Positions 16,812-24,102 of a stretch of 47,300 nt of DNA are shown piece after piece (the stretch's first letter is position 1; each line of letters opens with the position of its first letter). Made by a program: the position numbers and the translations under genes. Origin of the DNA: GCA-2708415 sp964351905 (GTDB taxonomy: Bacteria; Pseudomonadota; Alphaproteobacteria; Micavibrionales; Micavibrionaceae); NCBI GenBank assembly GCA_964351905.1, contig CAYGPG010000014.1, positions 1 to 47,300 on the forward strand, given 5' to 3'. Under the pieces are notes generated by a model. The model searched no databases, had not been told where the DNA came from, and was given only the letters and a program-made list of their open reading frames with translations.

Positions 16812-18221
16812 TTACCCCTTGTACTTATCAGCTGATTTGGCTTCGTTATCATTTTCGCTTTCGCGGCGTAACATGCCCATCACAGATTTATGAAGTTTCA
16901 AATCGCCTGATTTGGCGCGGTTAACCATCGCATTGAAGTAAGCACCTGGCTTCATCACGCGGTTTTCTTCGCGTAAATTCGCCTGATCGATCAATATCAC
17001 ACAAACGGCGGCCCCTATCCGGCTGAGCGTCATGCACGCATGTCCCCATGAGCTTTGAGAAATCCCCAAAGTCCGGTTCAAACGGTAAGCTGCTTCAATG
17101 AAATCATTGGCGTTCATAGGCCGCGGCTCCATTGGAAGCTCAGCCTTTAATCTCTCACTTGAAATATTAAGAAGTTGTTTGAGAGTAACATGCTGAAGTC
17201 CTGTAGAAAGAATGGTAGAATGTTCTTGTGATGATTCCTGTTCTGGCTCTTTTCTTTTGCTCCCCTCTCCTTTTGGACCGATGTCTAATTGACGTTGTGG
17301 ATTCTCGGCTACTCCTTCCTGAAGGAAACTGGGCGAAGTCCTACTAGTACTTAATTTATTAAGTTGTTTTTTATTTGTATATTTGTAGTGAACGTCATTT
17401 GAATCGTCCTTGGGTGAATCTTTCTCCGTTATTTCATTGTTATTTACGCATTTAAGAGCCTTCTGATCATGTTCGCTAACTTTTGCGCTCAATATCTCAT
17501 GAAGATCTTTATGCTTACCAAGAAGCTCTCTAAGAGCAATTAAATCCATATAGGTGCGGATTGAAATTGCGATCTGGTCATAGCGGTTGGTAAAATCAAT
17601 CAAATCAGCTTCATCCAATGTGAAAACATCAGCCTCCCCTGCCCCGCTTTCAGCTTCGAGCAAAATGGCGCGAATTTGGCGGCGGAAGTATGAGATTTGG
17701 CGCTTGGTTTCCATCCACGCTTTATCATAGAGCTGCTTTTCATGCAGTTTGTCTTCCAGTTCAGCCTTCAGATAAGCCAGAGGCGTTAATTCTGCGCCGT
17801 AAGCAAACATGATTTGGCCGGTCTCTTCGCATCTTTGGCCGAAACGTCTGTGATTTCCGCTATCGTGCCATGTTAAAGCGCCGACTTCGAAAAGCTGTTT
17901 TTCAAGGATTTGGATTTGGCGTTCTGATACACCCATATCCAATGCGGTGCGAGCAAGTGATTGGTAAACGATCGGACGACTGCCCTCCTCCCAATCAATA
18001 TCGCGCGTAAAACTCATATAATAATCGAGCAGCGCAATCATACGCGGTGAAAAGCCAGCTGACTTCCCTGCCCTCTTCACCAATAAAAGAAGATTGTAAC
18101 GGCTGATATTTTCCTCTAGTCCGGCGAAATCTTCGCATTGTTCTAAGGACTGTCTTAATTTTGGGGAAGCTATGCGCCCTCCCCCCGGCGTTGTCATTTC
18201 TGAAAAAATTTGTGTCTGCAT
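16812..18221 (-). CDS. repC: RepC-type plasmid replication initiator
   Basis: Initiator of repABC-type and repC-only alphaproteobacterial plasmids. In this 469-aa protein the N-terminal winged-helix part (about 10-175) has family features: TTPGGGRIASP at the start, GFSPRMIALLDYYMSF, RPIVYQSLARTALDMGVSERQIQILEKQL, and GQIMFAYGAELTPLAYLK. A long helical segment follows, then a low-complexity polar linker (about 255-335) and a C-terminal helical domain. The ATG at 18221 has only a weak ribosome site, in keeping with control by leader RNA. The coding DNA for the linker (about 17340-17470) is clearly AT-rich, as expected for an oriV inside repC. Confidence 0.85.
   Translation of the reverse strand: MQTQIFSEMTTPGGGRIASPKLRQSLEQCEDFAGLEENISRYNLLLLVKRAGKSAGFSPRMIALLDYYMSFTRDIDWEEGSRPIVYQSLARTALDMGVSERQIQILEKQLFEVGALTWHDSGNHRRFGQRCEETGQIMFAYGAELTPLAYLKAELEDKLHEKQLYDKAWMETKRQISYFRRQIRAILLEAESGAGEADVFTLDEADLIDFTNRYDQIAISIRTYMDLIALRELLGKHKDLHEILSAKVSEHDQKALKCVNNNEITEKDSPKDDSNDVHYKYTNKKQLNKLSTSRTSPSFLQEGVAENPQRQLDIGPKGEGSKRKEPEQESSQEHSTILSTGLQHVTLKQLLNISSERLKAELPMEPRPMNANDFIEAAYRLNRTLGISQSSWGHACMTLSRIGAAVCVILIDQANLREENRVMKPGAYFNAMVNRAKSGDLKLHKSVMGMLRRESENDNEAKSADKYKG
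17340..17470. other. AT-rich segment inside repC, candidate oriV
   Basis: This stretch encodes the polar RepC linker and is markedly richer in A and T than the flanking repC sequence. In characterised repABC plasmids the origin lies within repC at an AT-rich region, so this is the best candidate. I cannot see iterons in it. Confidence 0.4.
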
Positions 18222-18249
18222 GATAATTGACGCGAAGTCTGTAAATTAC

Positions 18250-18258
18250 TGTGGATAA
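18250..18258 (-). promoter_or_regulatory. Consensus DnaA box
   Basis: TTATCCACA on the minus strand matches the DnaA-box consensus exactly. It lies 28 bases upstream of the repC start codon, between repC and the antisense RNA. Confidence 0.65.
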
Positions 18259-18294
18259 GGCCGCAAGAAAGGGTTTGCAGAAGTCACTTAAGAC

Positions 18295-18390
18295 TTGCAA
18301 CCGATTCGGAAACGCGATACCATTATTGAAAGATTTAGATGGAGGTATCGCCTTCAAAGTTTAAAAACCGCCGCGCCAACGGCGGTTTTT
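18295..18390 (+). ncRNA. Antisense incompatibility RNA of repC (ctRNA-like)
   Basis: A promoter TTGCAA (18295-18300), 17 bp, TACCAT (18318-18323) faces away from repC. A transcript starting near 18330 would be about 60 nt. It would end at a perfect 11-bp hairpin AAAAACCGCCG/CGGCGGTTTTT (18363-18373 with 18380-18390). Position, direction and size fit the counter-transcribed RNA found upstream of repC in repABC plasmids, which limits copy number and sets incompatibility. The repC leader also holds an 8-bp inverted repeat GCGATACC/GGTATCGC (18314-18321, 18344-18351) that could control RepC translation. Confidence 0.7.
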
Positions 18391-18506
18391 CCTTATCTGG
18401 GGAAATTCAAAAGACTGTTGGTGCGCTCCTCTCTGAATAGTTGGTTGGTAGGATGGTTTGACTCCCCAAGGAAGGGAATCGGAATAGATAAAAGGTAGCA
18501 AATTTA

Positions 18507-18797
18507 TGTGACAGTTACAAGACATGGCCGTTACCTGTAACAGGTAACATGATGTTACACTGTTAAAATATTGATTTTATTATATTTTGATTTTTAATGT
18601 CACATTGTGACAGTCACAAGTTACAAGTGTTACTGCCTCGTTACATATCACAATATTACAAGATGTGGCACTTTGTTACATCAAATTAAGGCATATGTGA
18701 CTGTGTTACATGCTATCTTGTCCCATGTGTCACATAACATATTGATTGGAACATGCGATTCATGTAACGTATGATTTGAATGTTACTACTTGTTACA
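18507..18797. repeat. Array of about 19 GTNAC sites (iteron- or operator-like)
   Basis: I count 19 exact GTNAC pentamers (GTTAC, GTAAC, GTGAC, GTCAC) in about 290 bp, often as TGTTACA or TGTCACA; about one is expected by chance. The centre of one group is a perfect 8-bp inverted repeat GTTACCTG-TAA-CAGGTAAC (18530-18548). The array ends 12 bases before the HTH-protein ATG. It is probably a binding region for that protein or for a replication factor. Confidence 0.7.
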
Positions 18798-18808
18798 AGG
18801 CAATTCTA

Positions 18809-19429
18809 ATGAAATATACAGTTATCCAAGCCGCTAAGATCACGGGGAAATCACGCCAGACGATTTATCGTCACATTGACGCTAAGCCTATAAGCGTTAC
18901 TCAGGACGATGATGGTAATCAGCTGATTGATGCTTCTGAGCTTATACGTGTTTACGGCAATGATATTAACTTTAGCGCTTTAGACGATAAAGAAGAGAAG
19001 GGGGATAAGCCTGAGACTGTTGCAAAACCTGAAAATGTGACACCAGTGCGACAAGATGTGACACCCTCAAATGATACATCTTTGAAGGTTGTGGAGCTGA
19101 CGACAAAGCTTGAAGTAATGAAGGAACAGCTCAACTCGAAAGATAATGAGACTGACTTTCTCAAAAAACTATTGGAAGAAGAAAAGGCTGAACGCAAAGC
19201 AGCCAACAATCTGCTTGAAGACCATCGAGGTAAAGAGAGTAAATGGGATCAACAATTCCGAGCTATTGAACAAAGATTGGCCAATCAGGAAAAGCAGGCG
19301 AAGGAGCGTGCTGAGAATGAAGAAAAGCTCTTGAACGAAAACAAGCGCATTAAGCAGGCATATTCAAAACAAAAGAAAGTGCTAGAAGCGGAGAAAAATA
19401 AGGGCTTTTTCCAAAAATTGTTTGGATAA
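18809..19429 (+). CDS. HTH/coiled-coil plasmid DNA-binding protein
   Basis: 206 aa from the ATG at 18809 (AAGG upstream). The N-terminal 60 residues form a MerR-like helix-turn-helix: MKYTVIQAAKITGKSRQTIY...LIDASELIRVYG. A Pro/Thr/Val linker follows, then a long charged coiled coil (about 100-195, LEVMKEQLNSKDNETDF...). The last residues, GFFQKLFG, form a short conserved-looking tail. The layout matches DNA-binding proteins encoded beside Rep genes of small gammaproteobacterial plasmids. It is divergent from repC and directly preceded by the GTNAC array, so autoregulation or replication control is likely. Confidence 0.8.
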   Translation: MKYTVIQAAKITGKSRQTIYRHIDAKPISVTQDDDGNQLIDASELIRVYGNDINFSALDDKEEKGDKPETVAKPENVTPVRQDVTPSNDTSLKVVELTTKLEVMKEQLNSKDNETDFLKKLLEEEKAERKAANNLLEDHRGKESKWDQQFRAIEQRLANQEKQAKERAENEEKLLNENKRIKQAYSKQKKVLEAEKNKGFFQKLFG

Positions 19430-19448
19430 GCGGAGTAGGGCAGGGGGG

Positions 19449-19913
19449 TTATTTTTTTCTCTTCCATATCCAGGGCATTTCAAAATCCATAGACCAAAGG
19501 CCGCGCCGTTCATTCTTCGCGGCTTTTTGATGTTTTGAATATGCCCCTTTGCTGTATCTGGGATAATCAAAGGCAAAGCCGGCGCGCACCATAAGAGCGG
19601 CTAAATCCTCATCCTGAATGTAACAGCGTGCAACAATGCGCTTATAACGGTCGATATCTACGCGCTCACATTGTAGCTGTTCATCCTTCATTAAATTCTC
19701 AAGCCTCTGGCGCGCAAATTTACCGCAAGGAACGGTTTTGCTATCTTTAAAGCAGTTCTGGTGATACTCCGGCGCATCAATGCCCCATAAACGGACTTCT
19801 TGGCCGTCTATGGCAAAGCTATCGCCATCACGAACAAATAAATCATTCGCAAGGGCAGGGGGGGGGAGGCCAAGACTACAACGGCCAAAAAAATGTGAAA
19901 ACGCATAACTCAA
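19449..19913 (-). CDS. thermonuclease (SNase-like) family protein with disrupted signal peptide
   Basis: Calcium-dependent nuclease fold: FVRDGDSFAIDGQEVRLWGIDAPE, CGKFARQRLENLM, DRYKRIVARCYI and the C-terminal AKNERRGLW are all present. The frame opens only at TTG 19913 and its N-terminus makes a poor signal peptide. An ATG at 19906 in another frame encodes MRFHIFLAVVVLASPP, a good signal sequence. One extra base in the 9-base G tract (19858-19866) would join it to ALANDLFV with a proper cleavage site. The enzyme is thus either phase-variable, a fresh pseudogene or affected by a sequencing error. Related nucleases are common on plasmids. Confidence 0.8.
   Translation of the reverse strand: MSYAFSHFFGRCSLGLPPPALANDLFVRDGDSFAIDGQEVRLWGIDAPEYHQNCFKDSKTVPCGKFARQRLENLMKDEQLQCERVDIDRYKRIVARCYIQDEDLAALMVRAGFAFDYPRYSKGAYSKHQKAAKNERRGLWSMDFEMPWIWKRKK
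19858..19866. repeat. Nine-G homopolymer at the nuclease frameshift
   Basis: Nine G on the + strand (C in the coding strand), at the junction between a signal-peptide frame and the nuclease frame. Ten or seven would restore one reading frame. Confidence 0.75.
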
Positions 19914-19980
19914 TATCCAATATTTTAAAAAATTTCTCTATCCCAAATATTCAAAATACTTGGAATAGGGTAGGGGGCGG

Positions 19981-20859
19981 CTATGCCGCCCCTTCAATTT
20001 CTGGGGTGCTTTGAAGAAAATCAACGGCCTTTTGTGCGTGAGAGGCCGCCGAAAAGATGAATTTCTTATCATCCTTCAAGGCTTTTAACCAACACGCGAT
20101 ATATTTAGCATGATCTGAACGGGGTAGGGCTTCAACGCCAGTAACCGCGCAAGCCATTGCCGCGCCGAGTTCGGCCACCAATTCTTCAAATGCATAATCG
20201 CTTTTAGAAAACTTCTCGCATGGAAACCTATCAAGGCGGTGTTTTGCGCCCGTCCAGTGCGTTAATTCATGGAATAGGGTGCTGTAATAGTTTTCTGTTG
20301 CTGTTGAGTCATGTGTCTCTTTAAAACGCTCAGGCGCGGGCATATTGATAAAATCGCCAGAAGGGGAGTAGAACGCTCTTGTTTCTTCGTGGCGTATATC
20401 TGCACCACTTGCATCAATCAGGGCATCAGCAGCGCCGATAGAGGCTATATCAGAAGGAATAAAATCACTATCTGGGGTAAAGCCATCCACCTGATCGGCA
20501 TTAAAGACGCGTGACCATCGCGCAAACATACGAACGGATTGCTCTTCATTGTCTGATGATGGCTCTTGCTCCAACATTTTCCAGAAAACTATTTGCGCGC
20601 ATTTCTCACCTTTACGAACCTGCGCCCCGCGTTCTTGCCATTGTTTATAGGTTGCCCAAATTCCAGATTGATAGCCTTCGGACATTTGATAAGCCCAGAG
20701 TAGGGGGACGTTAACACCTTTGTATTTTTTTGCTGTATGGGCATTTTCAGGAAGTTGCGAGACGCCATGCCACGGCAATTCAAATTTTCCGTCTAGCCCG
20801 TTTTCAAGGGCTTCTATAATTCGGTTTGTTACATCTTGATAAACATCTTTTTTAGTCAT
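19981..20859 (-). CDS. ardC: ArdC family antirestriction protein
   Basis: 292 aa. ArdC proteins protect incoming plasmid DNA from restriction and bind single-stranded DNA. The N-terminal ssDNA-binding domain (about 1-130) has the family's PWHGVSQLPENA...YKGVNVPLLWA, and WATYKQWQERGAQVRKGEK. The C-terminal zincin-like peptidase domain has HELTHWTGAKHRL (HELTH 197-201) with EELVAELGAAMAC as third-ligand region. A GAAGGA ribosome site is well placed. Its leader can form hairpins (20886-20917), and the upstream 200 bp share sequence words with the upstream region of the DUF6876 operon. Confidence 0.93.
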   Translation of the reverse strand: MTKKDVYQDVTNRIIEALENGLDGKFELPWHGVSQLPENAHTAKKYKGVNVPLLWAYQMSEGYQSGIWATYKQWQERGAQVRKGEKCAQIVFWKMLEQEPSSDNEEQSVRMFARWSRVFNADQVDGFTPDSDFIPSDIASIGAADALIDASGADIRHEETRAFYSPSGDFINMPAPERFKETHDSTATENYYSTLFHELTHWTGAKHRLDRFPCEKFSKSDYAFEELVAELGAAMACAVTGVEALPRSDHAKYIACWLKALKDDKKFIFSAASHAQKAVDFLQSTPEIEGAA

Positions 20860-21327
20860 TTTTTTAATCCTTCAAATTGGAGTTGGGTTGCGTTATGCAA
20901 CCTCGTCTCCGGCGAGGATCGGGTAGCAAAGATCAAGCGATGAAGGTTTTGGAAAAACCCTTGTCGGAAAAATCGGCGAAATATTATTGTCTTTTTCAAA
21001 CGTAGAGATGAAAAAGCAGGAATATGTTCGTTCTATTTTTTGGATTCAGCGCTTTAGCGCCGCGAGGCTGAAAGCCTTAGTGAAATGAAGTTCAGTTTAC
21101 TTTGTTAAATTATAATTACAATTTAAGTAACTGAATTTATATATAAATATTTAATTATAAAAGTGAAACAATCCGTTTCGTTTATAAAAATAAAGTCACC
21201 GCTTAAACCTAAATCTTAGACAAAATTCTCTTAAAGTAAGTTGTTAATAAACCAATTTAGCAACTTGAAACATACTACATGATGTGTATATTTAATGTAT
21301 CAACTACTATATATCGTAGGAACAATC
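20860..21327. promoter_or_regulatory. Divergent intergenic region between ardC and the CBASS operon
   Basis: No ORF. Near ardC, two overlapping hairpins share bases: GGTTGC/GCAACC (20886-20902) and CCTCG/CGAGG (20901-20917). CGGAAAAAT (20965) and CTATTTTTTGG (21033-21043) follow. A cruciform TTCAGC/GCTGAA (21045-21072) contains GCGCTTTAGCGC. From 21100 on the DNA is strongly AT-rich and should hold the CBASS promoter; I cannot pick a convincing -35/-10 pair. Confidence 0.5.
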
Positions 21328-22632
21328 ATGCAGAATAAGCCCTTTACAGCTGCCGATCTCGGCATAGCACCCGAAAATAACCCACTTCCTGAAGCCCGTG
21401 ACAGGCTTTTGGCTGATACAGCAATTCGTATTCAACTTAGCCATACGAACCGCAGAAAAGCCATACAACGCTACGGAACAATGCAAGAGCATATTGAACG
21501 TGACGGAAGCCCTTTACGTGATTTAGTCGAGTTATTTTATCCGCAAGGTTCAATGGCGATAGGGGCAACAATCGCCTCAAAATTGAAGAATGATGAATTT
21601 GATGTTGATATCATCATCCAGACAAAATTTGATTTGGACATTAAGCCACAACAAATCCTCGATCTTTTGTATCTCAGTATCAAAGGGGAGAAGGGGTCTC
21701 GTTATTATGATATGACCTCGCGCAATAGCCGCTGTGTCACCGTTCAATATGCGGACGGGATGCATATAGACTTCACCCCCTCTGTTTTACTTCCGGGCCA
21801 AGTGCCACGTGTCAGTAATATCTTTCATCATAAGCCTGAAGATCCACCTTCCGAGCAAAAAACCATCATTGCGAACCCTTACGGATTTGCTCAATGGTTT
21901 TTAGACTTAACAGAGCCAAGCGCCAGCTTCGCTCAATTATATGAATCAAGGGCGATTGAATTTGAAAACAGCTTGGGGCTTGATAAGGCTGAATCGGAAG
22001 ATTTACCAGAAGACGATGCCAGAATGAAATCTATGGCGGTCGTGACGCTTCAATTAATAAAAAGATGGCGCAACGTCCAATATGATACACGAGAGGGAAG
22101 GCAGCCCCCATCCGTCATGATCGCAAAGCTCGTGGCAGATGCCGCAGGCAATACGGCCACTTTATCTCATGAATTATTACATCAGGCGCGTAATCTGCGT
22201 GATTTGGTTCAACAATCACACGATGTAGGGCAAACTATTACAGTCATGAACCCTGCCTGTCCTGCTGAGGATTGCTTTACGGATAGGTGGCCGGGCGATT
22301 TAAAAACACAAGGTATCTTTCTTAGTGATCTAAATGATCTGGTCACAAAAGCTGAAGCTCTCGTTTACGGTGATCTGGACTTGCTACAAATGCAGGCGAT
22401 CATGAGTGACCTTTTTGGTGAAAATCCTACGCTAGATGTGTTCAAAAGGTTTAATCAGGATATGGGTAAAACCATTACGTCCGACAGCTCTTATACAAAC
22501 ACCAAATCTGGTTCGATTGATATTGCTGCATCTGGCTTAGCAGGGGCAGGGGTCGCATCACAGGCACAAGCATCAGAAAGTGTTCAAAAAGCAAAATCAA
22601 ACACGTTCTTTGGGGGCGATCTCGAAGAATGA
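21328..22632 (+). CDS. CBASS CD-NTase (cyclic oligonucleotide synthase)
   Basis: cGAS/DncV-like nucleotidyltransferase that makes a cyclic nucleotide signal upon phage infection. The ATG at 21328 has TAGGA at good distance; an in-frame ATG at 21295 lacks one. The 434-aa product has the active-site motif GSMAIGATIASKLKNDEFDVD (G74, S75; D92 and D94), a third acidic strand ADGMHIDFTPS and a helical C-lobe. The C-terminus ends in a flexible tail closing with NTFFGG-DLEE. It heads a three-gene operon with an E2-like protein and a patatin, overlapping the next gene by ATGA. I cannot assign clade or product from sequence alone; a CapV effector suggests cGAMP. Confidence 0.9.
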   Translation: MQNKPFTAADLGIAPENNPLPEARDRLLADTAIRIQLSHTNRRKAIQRYGTMQEHIERDGSPLRDLVELFYPQGSMAIGATIASKLKNDEFDVDIIIQTKFDLDIKPQQILDLLYLSIKGEKGSRYYDMTSRNSRCVTVQYADGMHIDFTPSVLLPGQVPRVSNIFHHKPEDPPSEQKTIIANPYGFAQWFLDLTEPSASFAQLYESRAIEFENSLGLDKAESEDLPEDDARMKSMAVVTLQLIKRWRNVQYDTREGRQPPSVMIAKLVADAAGNTATLSHELLHQARNLRDLVQQSHDVGQTITVMNPACPAEDCFTDRWPGDLKTQGIFLSDLNDLVTKAEALVYGDLDLLQMQAIMSDLFGENPTLDVFKRFNQDMGKTITSDSSYTNTKSGSIDIAASGLAGAGVASQAQASESVQKAKSNTFFGGDLEE

Positions 22633-23306
22633 TACCAAGCGTTGACGAGCAAATTGAACGGATGAAAGAATTGCATCCTCAATTTGAGGTCAAATTTTCA
22701 ACGAGCTGGTTTGTTGTTTGGGAAGGGTGGCTAAGCCCTTATAACGCGAAGAAATACAAAATTCGCATTCAAATGTGCCGAACAAAGTATTTGGACGATG
22801 TTGAAATAACGGCTTACAAGCCACGCGTAGAGATTTTAGACCCTATCATTCACCCAAGAGCACCACACCTTTATAAAAATACAACACATCCTGAGCTTCC
22901 GCTCTTATGCCTTTATGATCCGGCACAAGGCGAGTGGTACTATAATGAATATGTTGCGGAAACAACAGTTCCCTGGACTGTGCGTTGGCTCGCAAGCTAT
23001 GAAGGATGGCGTGCTACTGGCGAATGGACAGGTGGGGGCAGGGATCACGAACCAAATAATGAAAAGGAAGACGAATGTCAAAAGGACAAAGCCGCGAACG
23101 ACGATCAAAAGGGACAATACAACAAAAGCGTGTGCAACTTCCTTGGCCGGAAGATAGGGACTTACGCATCCTTTCCATTGATGGCGGCGGCATCAAAGGG
23201 ATATTTCCAGCCGCTATCTTGGCGGAATTGGAGCAACAACACCTCAATGGTGAACCCATTGGAGATTATTTCGACTACATCTGCGGAACCTCGACTGGTG
23301 GCATAA
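22629..23306 (+). CDS. E2-like CBASS protein (short type II), 3' end extended
   Basis: Residues 1-140 resemble prokaryotic E2 proteins of short type II CBASS, which lack E1 and JAB partners. Features are PLLCLYDP with the likely catalytic C94, then GEWYYNEYVAETTVPWTVRWL and GEWTGGGRDHEP. Relatives modify the CD-NTase C-terminus to prime signalling. The frame does not stop at about residue 149, where the patatin starts, but runs 77 more codons inside it (overlap 232 bases). Those residues look like an out-of-frame shadow. The patatin ATG is followed by T where an A would give the usual ATGA stop/start, so loss of the stop codon or a nearby frameshift is likely. Confidence 0.75.
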   Translation: MIPSVDEQIERMKELHPQFEVKFSTSWFVVWEGWLSPYNAKKYKIRIQMCRTKYLDDVEITAYKPRVEILDPIIHPRAPHLYKNTTHPELPLLCLYDPAQGEWYYNEYVAETTVPWTVRWLASYEGWRATGEWTGGGRDHEPNNEKEDECQKDKAANDDQKGQYNKSVCNFLGRKIGTYASFPLMAAASKGYFQPLSWRNWSNNTSMVNPLEIISTTSAEPRLVA

Positions 23307-24100
23307 TCGCTCTTGGCTTGGGAAAAGGGCTTAGAGCAAAAGATTTGTTGGAATTGTATATGGAGAAGGGAACTCGTATATTCCCCCAACACTTTAAATG
23401 GCTTCAAAAACTACTCTCTTGGGCAATAACAGTATATTCATCTAAAAATTTAAGAGCTGTCCTTGATGAGAGCTTAGGAGATATTAAATTTGGACAATCT
23501 AGGACACGGTTGTGTGTCCCCTCTTTTGAAGGCAAATTCGGAGAGGTTTTAGTCCGTAAAACCAATCATCATCCTGATTACAAAATGGATCATTTAATCG
23601 ATATGGCTCAAATCGGCATGGAAACATCGGCGGCCCCATCATTTTTAAGAACCTTTTCAGATGAACAGTACCATTTTGTTGATGGAGGTATTTGGGCAAA
23701 TAATCCGATTATGATTGGTCTTGTCGATGCATTGTCTTGTTATCAAGTCAGACGCGACCAAATCAAAATTTTATCTATTGGATGCGGCGAAAAACCATAT
23801 CGCGTATCGTTGATACAAAGATACTTGAATGGATTTTTGACATGGGCAAATGTAATATATGCAGCAATGAATCTACAGTCACAGAACGCAATAGGGCAGG
23901 CGGGCTTGCTTGTTGGTCGCAATAACATTATTCGCCTTGATGCATCTGAAGAACACGCACGAATAGGGATGGATAATGTCAAAAAAGCCAAAAAAATGCT
24001 TCCTTACCATGCATCAGAAGTGCTTAAAGATAGAATAGACATTATTCGTGACATGTTTTTGACAGATAAGGTCGATCCATACGAAAAGCATAGTATTTAA
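23075..24100 (+). CDS. capV: CapV-type patatin-like phospholipase, CBASS effector
   Basis: 341 aa. The patatin fold has the oxyanion motif DGGGIKG (36-42), the nucleophile GTSTGG with S73 and the acid DGGIWANNP with D203. CapV enzymes are activated by cyclic GMP-AMP from the CD-NTase and degrade the inner membrane, killing the infected cell. AAGGA precedes the ATG. No membrane segment is evident. It is the last gene of the CBASS operon and converges with an XRE gene 2 bases downstream. Confidence 0.9.
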   Translation: MSKGQSRERRSKGTIQQKRVQLPWPEDRDLRILSIDGGGIKGIFPAAILAELEQQHLNGEPIGDYFDYICGTSTGGIIALGLGKGLRAKDLLELYMEKGTRIFPQHFKWLQKLLSWAITVYSSKNLRAVLDESLGDIKFGQSRTRLCVPSFEGKFGEVLVRKTNHHPDYKMDHLIDMAQIGMETSAAPSFLRTFSDEQYHFVDGGIWANNPIMIGLVDALSCYQVRRDQIKILSIGCGEKPYRVSLIQRYLNGFLTWANVIYAAMNLQSQNAIGQAGLLVGRNNIIRLDASEEHARIGMDNVKKAKKMLPYHASEVLKDRIDIIRDMFLTDKVDPYEKHSI

Positions 24101-24102
24101 CA

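Noticed and set aside
18295..18498. 67-codon + strand frame upstream of repC
   Set aside because: It covers the antisense RNA promoter and terminator; no ribosome site and no protein-like features.
23075..23306. Genuine fusion of extra domain to the E2-like protein
   Set aside because: The extra residues show no domain pattern and coincide exactly with the well-supported capV frame; a lost stop is simpler.
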